From positions 1-64,000 of the forward strand of contig NZ_MORL01000012.1 of assembly GCF_001870735.1 (NCBI RefSeq): a stretch of 64,000 bases of DNA. The letters run 5' to 3'. The stretch is from Arsenicibacter rosenii. Lineage in GTDB: Bacteria > Bacteroidota > Bacteroidia > Cytophagales > Spirosomataceae. The position numbers and the translations under genes are program-made. The notes under the pieces are model-generated. The model saw only the letters and a list, made by a program, of their open reading frames with translations, searched no databases and had not been told where the DNA came from. Numbering within the stretch: the first letter of the stretch is position 1; every line of letters begins with the position of its first letter. Shown in pieces: positions 15,206 through 23,800 of this stretch.

Positions 15206-16060
15206 CTAAAAAATACGTTTCAGCACTTCGTAGCTACTCAGTTTACCGTTCAGGTATACCTCCGACCGGACATTGGGCAGGAGTGCGGCCGACCGGTATA
15301 CAGCCATATCCAGCGTAGAATTACCGACCGCCAGCCCGCCATGATTCCGGATATCCATGGTGGCTGTCAGCCGGTGGGCGGGGAACGATCCGGCAGGCGT
15401 GTCCACCGTGCGGGCTTCATGCACCTGCTGTTTGGACAGCGTAATCCGCAGGCCAATCTGATTTTTTGCCAGCTCCCCGGCAATGGTGCCTGCTGCGTCG
15501 ATGACATACGTTTCCCAGCTGCGGTGTGACCGGTTCAGGGCGCTTCGTCTGGCTTTCGACGGAGGGAATGCCCGCTGCAGGTCGAGCACAACGTCGGGAA
15601 GCGACTGACCGGTTTTCAGGCTGGCGGGGAGTATGTAGGCCTGGCTTGAGGCGCGCGGCAGCAGTAAGGCATCCATATAGGTGTACATGAAATAACCGGA
15701 AACCGGCAGACCAATCAGATCGACCTGTGTGCCTTCGGGCAGGCAGACGACCTGTATCCGGCAACCCTGATGCGGCTTGTTCTTTGCATCAACCGATTGA
15801 ATATCAATCATGATCCATGTCGAATCGTTAACGGTTTCCAGCCCGACGATGGTAAACAGCGACCGGCTAAAAAGCTTGTTGTCGTCAGAATAGAGTTCTG
15901 TTTCCCAGCCGCTTCCGGTTTTCAGGGTAAGGCCGTGGCAGGTAGCGGTGGCTTCCTCCAAAGGAACAACTGGTTTAACCTGAGCGGTTGCGGTTTTTGG
16001 GCCGAACAGAAAGGATAAAAACGACATAAGCAGCAGTGTTGGCAAAGGTTTGGTATTCAT
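15206..16060 (-). CDS. TapB/DUF3108-like exported protein
   Basis: A 284-residue secreted protein with signal peptide ending in KTATAQ. The mature part alternates strands and turns, with conserved-looking words GSGWETELYSDDNKLF, DAAGTIAGELAKNQIGLRI, TPAGSFPAHRLTATMDIRN and VYLNGKLSSYEVLKRIF. The T-P-A-G-x-F-x-A-x-(R/K) element and the final SSYEL-like ending are typical of the TapB / DUF3108-like family of periplasmic beta-clam proteins. Role unknown. A 32-codon membrane ORF ends 7 bp upstream of its start and probably shares its transcript. Confidence 0.65.
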   Translation of the reverse strand: MNTKPLPTLLLMSFLSFLFGPKTATAQVKPVVPLEEATATCHGLTLKTGSGWETELYSDDNKLFSRSLFTIVGLETVNDSTWIMIDIQSVDAKNKPHQGCRIQVVCLPEGTQVDLIGLPVSGYFMYTYMDALLLPRASSQAYILPASLKTGQSLPDVVLDLQRAFPPSKARRSALNRSHRSWETYVIDAAGTIAGELAKNQIGLRITLSKQQVHEARTVDTPAGSFPAHRLTATMDIRNHGGLAVGNSTLDMAVYRSAALLPNVRSEVYLNGKLSSYEVLKRIF

Positions 16061-16067
16061 TGGGCTA

Positions 16068-16166
16068 TCATCGTAAAATAAGCAGTATACTAAGGAGTAT
16101 CGCCAGCAGAACCAGGATAATCAGCGCCGGTTTCTGCCAGCGTGCGTCAGGTGGTGGAAATGGCAT
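16068..16166 (-). CDS. Small single-TM ORF upstream of the TapB-like gene
   Basis: A 32-codon frame: a polar, proline-rich N-terminus (MPFPPPDARWQKPA) followed by one clean hydrophobic helix (LIILVLLAILLSILLILR) and an immediate TGA. The stop is 7 bp before the ATG of the exported protein at 16060, so translation of the two could be coupled. The composition is that of a bitopic membrane peptide. It could be chance, since no homologue search was possible, but the clean polar-then-hydrophobic layout and the tight spacing make a real small protein plausible. Confidence 0.45.
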   Translation of the reverse strand: MPFPPPDARWQKPALIILVLLAILLSILLILR

Positions 16167-16267
16167 AGGCTGTATTTTTGCCAAAAATGGGGCGCGAACT
16201 GACAGGGCGAGCAGACGACTGAATAACTGGTGGCTTCGGGTGAGTGTGTGGCTGATTCCGGGGGGGA

Positions 16268-16308
16268 TAAAAAAAGGGTCCGGACGGGGGAGCTCCCCGT
16301 CCGGACCC
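16268..16308 (-). terminator. Strong intrinsic terminator of the M3 peptidase gene
   Basis: A 14-bp perfect stem (GGGTCCGGACGGGG / CCCCGTCCGGACCC, loop GAGCT) is followed on the minus strand by seven T. It starts about 20 bp after the peptidase stop. Confidence 0.9.
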
Positions 16309-16327
16309 TGACAAGGTGAGCGGACGA

Positions 16328-18448
16328 CTACAACGTCTTCAGCAAGCCACGGCGGCGAAGTAGCGGCTTGATATCCGGCTCCGCACCACGAAATTTCCGG
16401 TAGAGCGTCATCGGGTCTTCGGTGCCGCCGCGCTCCAGCACGTTTTTACGGAACGACTGCGCCGATTGCGGATCGAATAATCCTTTCTGCTTAAAGACCT
16501 CAAACGCATCGGCATCCAGCACCGCCGACCAGATATAGCTGTAATAGCCGGCCGAATAGCCGCCCGAGAAAATGTGCTGGAAATACGTACTCCGGTAGCG
16601 CGGCGGAATCTGCGGAATCAGACCGATTTTGTCCATCGACTGTTTCTCAAACGCAAGAACGTCGTTTGGCGTCTGACCGGGAGCCAGCGTATGATAATCC
16701 ATATCGAGCAGCGAGGCGGCCAGGTATTCCGAAGTCGCAAATCCCTGATTAAACAGGTTGCTCTTCTGGATTTTTTCAATCAGCTCGTTCGGAATCAGTT
16801 CGCCCGTCTGGTAGTGTTTGGCATACAGTTTCAGCATGTCCGGCTCGGTCGCCCAGTTCTCCATGATCTGCGACGGCAACTCCACAAAATCGCGCGGTAC
16901 GGCCGTGCCCGACAGGCTGCCATACGTAACATTTGAGAGCAGACCGTGCAGCGCGTGGCCAAACTCGTGGAAAAACGTGTGGACTTCGTCGAGGTTCAGC
17001 AGGGCAGGGGTGTTGCCGGTTGGTTTGGAAAAATTGCAGACAATCGACACCACCGGGGTAACCTTTTTCCCTTTTTCGACTTCCTGTTCGCGGAAACTGG
17101 TCATCCAGGCACCACCGCGCTTGCTGGCGCGGGGGAAGAAATCCATGTACATGATGCCGATGTGGCGCCCGTCGGCCTCCTTCACTTCATAGGCAACAAC
17201 CTCGTCATGATAGACCGGCAGGTTGGTTAATTTCTCAAACTTCAGGCCATATAACCGGCTGCAGAGGGTGAAAATACCTTCGCGGACATTGCCGAGGGAG
17301 AAGTACGGGCGCAGTTCCTGCTCGTCGAGGTCGTATTTCGCCTTGCGCAGTTTTTCGGCGTAGTAGCGCCAGTCCCAGCCTTCGAGTTTCTGACCTTTTC
17401 CTTCTTTGTCCATCATAGCCTGCAGGTCGGCCGCTTCCAGTTTCGCCACCGGTACGGTAGCGGTCCAGAGCTGGTTCAGCAGTTCGCTTACTTTGGCGGG
17501 GGTAGTAGCCATGCTTTCTTCAAGCACATAGGCGGCGTGGTTCTGATAACCGAGCAGGCTGGCTTTTTCGGCACGCAACGTCACGATGTCAGCCATGATT
17601 TTCTTGTTGTCGCGGGCGTCGTTGTGGTTGCCGCGTTCGAGGTATGCCCGGAACATCTGCTCGCGCAGTGCCCGGTTGTCGGCGTATTGCAGGAACGGCA
17701 TCACACTCGGGTTTTGCAGGGTAAAGACCCATTTGCCGTCGAGTTTCCGCTTTTTCGCTTCGTCGGCCGCCGCGGCTACAACAGAAGCCGGCAGCCCGCT
17801 CAGGTCGTCTTTTTTGTCGATCACCAGCGTATAGGCATTGTTTTCGCCCAAGAGATTCTGCCCGAATGTAAGCGTCAGCATCGACAGCTCCTGGTTGATT
17901 TTCCGCATCCGTTCCTGCTTTTCCGGCGACAGTGCGGCTCCGCTGCGGACGAAGTTTTTGTACGTTTTTTCGAGCAGCATGTTCTGCTCGCCGGTCAGTT
18001 TCATCTTGTTACGCTGGTCATAAACGACCTTTACGCGCTGAAACAGTTCTGGATTCAGCTGAATATCATCACGGTGTTTCGACAGCTTGGGCGAAAGCAC
18101 CTGCGCAATTTTCTGGAGTTCATCCGATGTGTTGGCACTGTTGAGGTTGAAAAACACCGTGCCGACACGGTCGAGGAGATCGCCGCTGTTTTCGAGTGCC
18201 AGGATGGTATTTTCAAACGTTGGCATAGACCGCTGGCGGGTGATGGCCGCGATTTCGGTCATTTGCTGTTTCATGCCTTCCTCAAAGGCGGGCTCAAAAT
18301 GTTCCGGTTTGATTTTGTCGAACGGCGGCACGCCATGTGTCGTTGTGTAGGCGCTGAAAAACGGATTGTCGGTCACTGGTGGTTGACTCACCATCATAAA
18401 TGAGGTTAAAAAAGCAGCTGATGCCAGAAGGCTTAGCGTGAGTTTCAT
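16328..18448 (-). CDS. M3 family metallopeptidase (oligopeptidase / peptidyl-dipeptidase Dcp type)
   Basis: A 706-residue zinc peptidase of the M3 (thimet oligopeptidase) family. The catalytic HEFGHALHG motif (HExxH) is present around residue 490, with the downstream glutamate region (GFATSEYLAASLLDMDYH) and the C-terminal GGYSAGYYSYIWSAVLDADAFEVF block conserved in bacterial Dcp/OpdA proteins. The length is normal. An N-terminal hydrophobic stretch (MKLTLSLLASAAFLTSFMMV) is a probable signal peptide, so it likely acts in the periplasm on short peptides. Monocistronic: own promoter-like -7 element at 18501-18508 and own terminator at 16268-16308. Confidence 0.93.
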   Translation of the reverse strand: MKLTLSLLASAAFLTSFMMVSQPPVTDNPFFSAYTTTHGVPPFDKIKPEHFEPAFEEGMKQQMTEIAAITRQRSMPTFENTILALENSGDLLDRVGTVFFNLNSANTSDELQKIAQVLSPKLSKHRDDIQLNPELFQRVKVVYDQRNKMKLTGEQNMLLEKTYKNFVRSGAALSPEKQERMRKINQELSMLTLTFGQNLLGENNAYTLVIDKKDDLSGLPASVVAAAADEAKKRKLDGKWVFTLQNPSVMPFLQYADNRALREQMFRAYLERGNHNDARDNKKIMADIVTLRAEKASLLGYQNHAAYVLEESMATTPAKVSELLNQLWTATVPVAKLEAADLQAMMDKEGKGQKLEGWDWRYYAEKLRKAKYDLDEQELRPYFSLGNVREGIFTLCSRLYGLKFEKLTNLPVYHDEVVAYEVKEADGRHIGIMYMDFFPRASKRGGAWMTSFREQEVEKGKKVTPVVSIVCNFSKPTGNTPALLNLDEVHTFFHEFGHALHGLLSNVTYGSLSGTAVPRDFVELPSQIMENWATEPDMLKLYAKHYQTGELIPNELIEKIQKSNLFNQGFATSEYLAASLLDMDYHTLAPGQTPNDVLAFEKQSMDKIGLIPQIPPRYRSTYFQHIFSGGYSAGYYSYIWSAVLDADAFEVFKQKGLFDPQSAQSFRKNVLERGGTEDPMTLYRKFRGAEPDIKPLLRRRGLLKTL

Positions 18449-18500
18449 ACTATGGGTTTTATGTTGACGAGAGACGGTCTGTTCAGCAGACCGGTCCGAT

Positions 18501-18508
18501 CAAAGATA
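18501..18508 (-). promoter_or_regulatory. Candidate Bacteroidota -7 element for the M3 peptidase
   Basis: On the minus strand reads TATCTTTG (consensus TAnnTTTG), about 53 bp upstream of the start codon. No TTG is found at the expected -33 distance, so support is partial. A GGTCTG/CAGACC hairpin lies between it and the gene. Confidence 0.4.
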
Positions 18509-18527
18509 CGGGATATTCCGGGTTCTG

Positions 18528-18575
18528 GATACCGGATACTGGTGTAGTTTATCCAGTATCCGGTAACATCCCGTA
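18528..18575. repeat. Palindromic intergenic repeat, copy 1
   Basis: A perfect 13-bp inverted repeat (TACCGGATACTGG / CCAGTATCCGGTA, 10-nt loop) followed by TAACATCCCGTA overlapping its right arm. The same 12-bp tail and similar palindrome words recur at 25480-25593. Confidence 0.55.
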
Positions 18576-18627
18576 CCCATTTTATCCGGTATACCTGTAA
18601 CTTGCTCCATAATCAACCTGAAACGTC

Positions 18628-19194
18628 TTGATCGAACTATTTGCACGACTGAAACAGGCGCCGCCGATCAGCCTTGAGGGGCAGATGGCGCTGGCGTCAA
18701 TGATTACACGGAAGGAGTTACCCAAAGGCTACCTGCTGCTTGAACAGGGAAACGTCTGCCAGCATTTTTACTTGCTGGAGAAAGGATTTGCCCGTGGGTA
18801 TTATAACCATGAGGGTAAAGATGTGAGCCTGTGGTTTGCCTTTGAGGGCGACATTCTGACTTCGCTCTATTCGTATGCCACCGGTAAGCCGAGCTATACC
18901 AGCATTGAAATACTGGAAGACAGCGTTGTTAACGGTTTCACCTTCGGCCAGTTGAACGATTTACTGGAAAAGTACCCGGAATTCAACCTTGTCGGGCGCT
19001 TGCTGGCCGAACAGTATTTTATTGAGCTGGAAGAGCGTACGCTTTCCTTTCAGTTTAAGACCGCCACAGAACGCTATTATGAACTGATCCGTAAACACCC
19101 GCAGATTTTGCGGAGAGCGTCGTTAGGGCATATTGCTTCGTTTCTGGGGGTGTCGCAGGAAACGCTGAGCCGGATTCGTGCAAAAAGAGAATAG
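18628..19194 (+). CDS. Crp/Fnr-family transcriptional regulator
   Basis: A 188-residue regulator with an N-terminal cyclic-nucleotide-binding-like beta roll (LPKGYLLLEQGNVCQHFYLLEKGFARGYYNHEGKDVSLWFAFEGDI) and a C-terminal helix-turn-helix (RRASLGHIASFLGVSQETLSRIRAK). Length and plan match the short Crp/Fnr proteins common in Bacteroidota. No FNR-type cysteine cluster is seen. The start is a TTG; the frame aligns with family N-termini from there. It stands alone, 133 bp upstream of the reductase-like gene, which it might or might not control. Confidence 0.88.
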   Translation: MIELFARLKQAPPISLEGQMALASMITRKELPKGYLLLEQGNVCQHFYLLEKGFARGYYNHEGKDVSLWFAFEGDILTSLYSYATGKPSYTSIEILEDSVVNGFTFGQLNDLLEKYPEFNLVGRLLAEQYFIELEERTLSFQFKTATERYYELIRKHPQILRRASLGHIASFLGVSQETLSRIRAKRE

Positions 19195-19327
19195 CAGGTT
19201 TCTGATTTTGATAAATGTCAAAAGAAATCTATGGGCAAAGCATAAACTTTGTCACATCGGTAACACGCAGACAAACGCTTGGGATCTCAGCGTGATACCG
19301 TGTGCGAAACTTTGTAGTCAATAGCTC

Positions 19328-20452
19328 ATGAAACGTTCAGGCAAACCTTTTTTTATTCTTACCGGATCAACGGGTGTTTTAGGGTCACATATTTTGTACG
19401 AACTACTCTGGAAAATTCACGCCTGTGGCTATCAGGGTAAGCTGATTCTGCTACTCAGACCGAAACAAGGTAAGTCGATTGAGGCACGCTTCCGGGATTT
19501 GCTCAATCCGGCGCTGATGCCGGTGTTTATGCAGGAAATTGATCTGGAACGGATTCAGAAAGACCATGTGCAGTTACAGGACTACGACATGACAACGGCC
19601 GAAGCGCTGGATGCCTGTTTTCAATCGGAGGAGGGGACCTGGCACCTGATCCACTGTGCGGCATCGGTTAATCTGGGAACGAGCGCGGCCGCCTGTGAAG
19701 AAATTAAACAAACGAACTACTACGGAACGCTGCGGCTGATTAAAATGCTGCGGCCATATATCCATAAGGTTAGCTACATCAGCACTGCTTTTGCCTTCCG
19801 GCCGGAGGAGTGGAAGGAGCAGAACATGGTGCAATACCGCAACTATTACGAAATTTTCAAGGCGCAGATCGAAGAAGAGATTCCGGAACTGTGCAGAGAA
19901 TACGGCCTGGCCTGGCAGATTCTGCGGCCAAGCATCATTGCCGGCCGCCTGATGGATGCACCGTATCATGTGGTCTATCGGTTCCTGGTGTTCTACCTCT
20001 TCGGCGCGTTCTTCTACCGGTCAAAACAAGCCTACGGAAACATGAATGTCCGGATTGCCCTCAATCCGAACGGCGGACTTAATATGGTGCCGGTCGATTA
20101 TGCGGCGAAGGTCATCGTCCGGGCGCTTGACACCCCGATTCAGGACCTGAATGTTGTCCATAGCAAATATGTGCCGAATACCTTTGCCGTGCCCAGAATG
20201 TTGCAGGCGGCGGGCTGGACCAACTATGAATTTGTCAGTCAGATCCCGACCGATCTGAATCCGGTGGAGAAGCTTTATTACCGGACGGCGGGTGCGCAGT
20301 TAAGCCAGTACCTGCTGGCCGATGACTATCCGTTCGACATGGCGGAGCTGAAAGATCTGATCCCCGACGTTGAAGAGCCAAACCTTGAAGCCAACTTCGC
20401 CGCCCTGTGTGATTACGCCGCCGAACACCAGTTCCGGCATGTTATGGAGTAA
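19328..20452 (+). CDS. NAD(P)-binding SDR / thioester (fatty acyl) reductase-like protein
   Basis: A 374-residue extended-SDR protein. The nucleotide-binding motif TGSTGVLGSHIL is at residues 13-24, an LIHCAASVNLGTSA segment supports the cofactor site, YISTAF corresponds to the conserved S/T, and Y-R-N-Y-Y-E-x-F-K (near residues 171-179) could supply the YxxxK pair. The sequence resembles the reductase domain of acyl-CoA/thioester reductases (male-sterility type NAD-binding), which release or reduce acyl thioesters. No adjacent synthetase or carrier protein is present, so the substrate is unknown. A terminator follows at 20477-20518. Confidence 0.75.
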   Translation: MKRSGKPFFILTGSTGVLGSHILYELLWKIHACGYQGKLILLLRPKQGKSIEARFRDLLNPALMPVFMQEIDLERIQKDHVQLQDYDMTTAEALDACFQSEEGTWHLIHCAASVNLGTSAAACEEIKQTNYYGTLRLIKMLRPYIHKVSYISTAFAFRPEEWKEQNMVQYRNYYEIFKAQIEEEIPELCREYGLAWQILRPSIIAGRLMDAPYHVVYRFLVFYLFGAFFYRSKQAYGNMNVRIALNPNGGLNMVPVDYAAKVIVRALDTPIQDLNVVHSKYVPNTFAVPRMLQAAGWTNYEFVSQIPTDLNPVEKLYYRTAGAQLSQYLLADDYPFDMAELKDLIPDVEEPNLEANFAALCDYAAEHQFRHVME

Positions 20453-20476
20453 AAAAACGATTATCTGCATATGTGA

Positions 20477-20518
20477 AAGCCGTCTGGCAGCAATTTTGCT
20501 ACAGGCGGCTTTTTGTTT
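20477..20518 (+). terminator. Intrinsic terminator after the reductase-like gene
   Basis: AAAGCCG ... CGGCTTTTT forms a long stem with minor mismatches (inner GCAGCA/TGCT pairing) followed by TTTTTGTTT. Confidence 0.75.
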
Positions 20519-20750
20519 AATAATTAGTTAATATAAATCCGGATAATGGATAGTAATGGGCTGAAAATTAGGTAACTATACTGATTGTTTGTTATGGTAT
20601 CGTTAAATTGTCGGGCCAATATGGAATCTCAGCGCAGCAGGAATAAACTTGCAGCCCTGTCGGAAATCATTTTAAAATATTTAACAAATAGTATAGGACA
20701 TTCTAAATGTTCTTTTGTATTCTGCGACACTAAACAATTCTTATTTTTTC

Positions 20751-23700
20751 ATGAAACATGTTTACACTTCACCACCGCTAAAACTTGCTTTTAGCCTGGT
20801 TTTTACGTTGCTGTCGGGGAACTGTGTTCCTGCGTGGGCAGACAAACCGGTCCGGTTTATGAGTCCCGAACCGGTTGCAACGGCTGCTGTTGCCGACATC
20901 ACTATTAAGGGGCGTGTTATCGATGCATCGACCAGCGAGCCATTGGCCGGCTGTAATGTAGTTATCAAAGGAACATCGAAAGGAACCAGTACTGATGCAA
21001 ACGGGAACTTCACATTGGCCGTGCCGGATGGCAAGGCCGTGCTGGTTTTTGGGTTCATTGGTTTTGAGTCGCAGGAGGTAGCCGTTGGCTCGCGTACAAC
21101 GCTGAATATTTCGCTTAAATCATCAACCTCAGAACTGGCGCAGGTGGTCGTGATCGGATATGGTACGACCACGAAAAAAGACGCAACCGGTGCGCTGAAG
21201 ACGGTAAAAAGTACCGACTTTAACCGTGGAATCGTCAACTCACCGGAGCAGTTGCTGCAGGGCCGCGTTGCCGGGGTAAACGTGACATCTGCCAGCGGTG
21301 AACCGGGGGGACGCCAGAATATCACCGTGCGTGGTCCGGGAGGGGTCCGGACGGGTAGTACGCCGCTGTTCGTGTTAGATGGTATTCCGCTCGATAACTC
21401 AAGTACGGGTGGGGCCGGTAACCCGCTCAACTTCCTGAACCCGCAGGACATTGAATCGATTGATGTCCTGAAAGATGCTTCTGCAACGGCGATTTACGGG
21501 GCACGGGGCGCCAACGGTGTGATTCTGATTACGACCAAAAAAGGAAAATCCGGTTCATCAAACCTGACCATTTCGTCGAATATTGGTATATCGAATATGG
21601 CCCGTCCGATTGCGCTGTTCTCCGCCGACGAGTTCCGGAAGCAGGTGGTAGCGGTTGGCGGTACACTCGATGACCAGAAAGCGTCGACCGACTGGCAGAA
21701 AGTTATTTCGCGTACCGGCATTACCCAGGATCACAATGTCTCGTTCAGCGGTGGTGCCAATAAACTGACGTTCTACGGCTCGGTAGGGGTGCAGAATCAG
21801 GAAGGTATTCTGAAAGGCAGCGACCTGAAGCGCTATACGGGCCGTTTCAACGCGTCACAGAAGTTCATGGACGACCGCCTGACGCTGGATGTGAACATGA
21901 CCGCCTCGCAGACGATCAACAACCGTCCGTCGATTGAAGGGATTGTCGGAGCTGCCTTGTCGGCCAACCCGACCTATCCGGCCTATGATGCCAACGGGGT
22001 GCCGGTCCGCTATCAGGCCTTCACAAACCCGCTGATTACCCTGGAACTGCAAAAAGACCAGACAACGATCAACCGCGTAGTCGCCAGTGTATCACCTTCG
22101 TACAAAATCACGAACGATCTGGTTTACAAGCTGAACATTGGTGTCGATAATGCCTCATCTGTCCGCGATCTTCAGGCGCTGGCCAGCGCCATACCGCAGC
22201 AGGATGGTCGTCTGGAAAGCAATTACGGGACCAACCGCAACATTCTGGTAGAGAACTACTTTACCTACACAAAAGCCTTTGGCAAACACAATCTGACGGC
22301 GTTGTTGGGTCACTCTTACCAGAAGTTTGTGATTCAGGGCCGTACGTGGAGCATCAACAAGTTCCCGATCTCGCCGATTGAGCCGATTAACAACCCGGGA
22401 CTGGGTCAGGACCTGACGCTGGCTAACAACCGGCCAAGTGGTTTTGCTATCATCAACGAGCTGCAATCGTTCTTCGGCCGTCTGAACTACCAGTTCAACG
22501 ACCGCTACCTGCTGACGGCTACGGTTCGTGCCGACGGGTCGAGCAAGTTCGGGGCTAACAACAAATACGGGGTGTTCCCGTCGTTCTCGGCCGGCTGGCG
22601 TCTGTCGGAAGAGGAGTTCCTGAAGTCGGGCCCGTTCTCTGATCTGAAACTGCGCTTAGGCTGGGGACAAACCGGTAACCAGGAGATTCCGTCGAAAATT
22701 ACCCAGGCCTTGTTTACATCGAGTACCGGAGCCGCCAACAGCTATCCGCTCGACAATACATCGGTATTCCCGGCCGGTACTACTTATACCCGTCTGGCAA
22801 ACCCTGATATTCAGTGGGAAGTATCGACACAGACCGACGTCGGCCTCGATTTCGGCCTCTTCAAAGGTGCGCTTACGGGTTCACTCGACTATTTCCGGAA
22901 AGTATCCGGTAAAATCCTGCTCGAAGTTATCCCCGCCGACCCGATTCAGCCGGCTGCTACGTACTGGACAAACGTACCCGATATGACCATTACCAACCAG
23001 GGTGTCGAACTGGACCTGAATTACCGCTATGTGAGCAACAGCGGGTTCCGGCTGGATGTAGGGGGTAACGTCACGTTTATCAAAAACCTGGTGCAGAACT
23101 CGCCGTATACCGTTATTACCTCTGGTTCGGCTTCGGGCCCTGGTCTGACATCGGCCACGGTAAACGGCTATGTGAACGGACAGCCAATCGGTACGTTCTA
23201 CCTGCGCGAGTTCCTGGGCGTTGACGATAAGGGCGTTAACAAATTCCGTGATATCGACGGCGACGGGATCGGTGGTACTGACAAAGACCGGATTGCAGCC
23301 GGCAGCGCCCTGCCAACGAAGCAGTTCAACTTCAATACGACCGCCTCGTTCAAAGGCTTTGACCTGACTGCCAACTTCAACGGGGTGGCCGGCAATAAGC
23401 TCTATGATAACACCGCCAACGCGTTCTTCTACAAAGCCCGTCTGGTGAAAAACCTGAACGGTCCGGCATCGGCAGTAGGTGAGCCGAACGAGTCGATCAA
23501 TAACTCAGCGCCGGTCTCGACCCGCTTCCTGAAAGACGGATCGTTCTTCCGCCTGAACAACCTGACGCTGGCCTATAACCTGAGCCCGCGCATGATCGGC
23601 CTGGGCAAATGGGTATCAAATATCCGCCTGTCGGCAACGGGGCAGAACCTGTTTGTATGGACGAAGTACAATGGCTATGATCCGGAAGTAAACATCGACC

Positions 23701-23792
23701 GGACCGTAAACGGTATTTCTTCCTACGGGATCGACTACCTGAGCTATCCGAAAGCCCGTTCATTTGTATTTGGCGTTAACCTGACATTCTAG
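20751..23792 (+). CDS. SusC/RagA-family TonB-linked outer membrane protein
   Basis: A 1013-residue outer-membrane receptor. After a signal peptide there is an N-terminal carboxypeptidase-regulatory-like domain (ITIKGRVIDASTSEPLAGCN to about residue 115), then the TonB box/plug region (QVVVIGYGTTTKKDATGAL; a plug ending near GARGANGVILITTKKG), then the 22-strand barrel ending in SFVFGVNLTF. It imports a glycan or other ligand across the outer membrane with energy from TonB. I start at ATG 20751, which gives the signal peptide. The susD partner begins 8 bp downstream. No glycoside hydrolase, sulfatase or regulator flanks the pair, so the ligand is not inferable. Confidence 0.95.
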   Translation: MKHVYTSPPLKLAFSLVFTLLSGNCVPAWADKPVRFMSPEPVATAAVADITIKGRVIDASTSEPLAGCNVVIKGTSKGTSTDANGNFTLAVPDGKAVLVFGFIGFESQEVAVGSRTTLNISLKSSTSELAQVVVIGYGTTTKKDATGALKTVKSTDFNRGIVNSPEQLLQGRVAGVNVTSASGEPGGRQNITVRGPGGVRTGSTPLFVLDGIPLDNSSTGGAGNPLNFLNPQDIESIDVLKDASATAIYGARGANGVILITTKKGKSGSSNLTISSNIGISNMARPIALFSADEFRKQVVAVGGTLDDQKASTDWQKVISRTGITQDHNVSFSGGANKLTFYGSVGVQNQEGILKGSDLKRYTGRFNASQKFMDDRLTLDVNMTASQTINNRPSIEGIVGAALSANPTYPAYDANGVPVRYQAFTNPLITLELQKDQTTINRVVASVSPSYKITNDLVYKLNIGVDNASSVRDLQALASAIPQQDGRLESNYGTNRNILVENYFTYTKAFGKHNLTALLGHSYQKFVIQGRTWSINKFPISPIEPINNPGLGQDLTLANNRPSGFAIINELQSFFGRLNYQFNDRYLLTATVRADGSSKFGANNKYGVFPSFSAGWRLSEEEFLKSGPFSDLKLRLGWGQTGNQEIPSKITQALFTSSTGAANSYPLDNTSVFPAGTTYTRLANPDIQWEVSTQTDVGLDFGLFKGALTGSLDYFRKVSGKILLEVIPADPIQPAATYWTNVPDMTITNQGVELDLNYRYVSNSGFRLDVGGNVTFIKNLVQNSPYTVITSGSASGPGLTSATVNGYVNGQPIGTFYLREFLGVDDKGVNKFRDIDGDGIGGTDKDRIAAGSALPTKQFNFNTTASFKGFDLTANFNGVAGNKLYDNTANAFFYKARLVKNLNGPASAVGEPNESINNSAPVSTRFLKDGSFFRLNNLTLAYNLSPRMIGLGKWVSNIRLSATGQNLFVWTKYNGYDPEVNIDRTVNGISSYGIDYLSYPKARSFVFGVNLTF

Positions 23793-23800
23793 CATTTATC

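Noticed and set aside
17537-18403. A 288-codon ORF on the + strand inside the M3 peptidase gene
   Set aside because: It is fully antisense to a strongly conserved metallopeptidase with all its motifs, so it is a GC-driven shadow frame.
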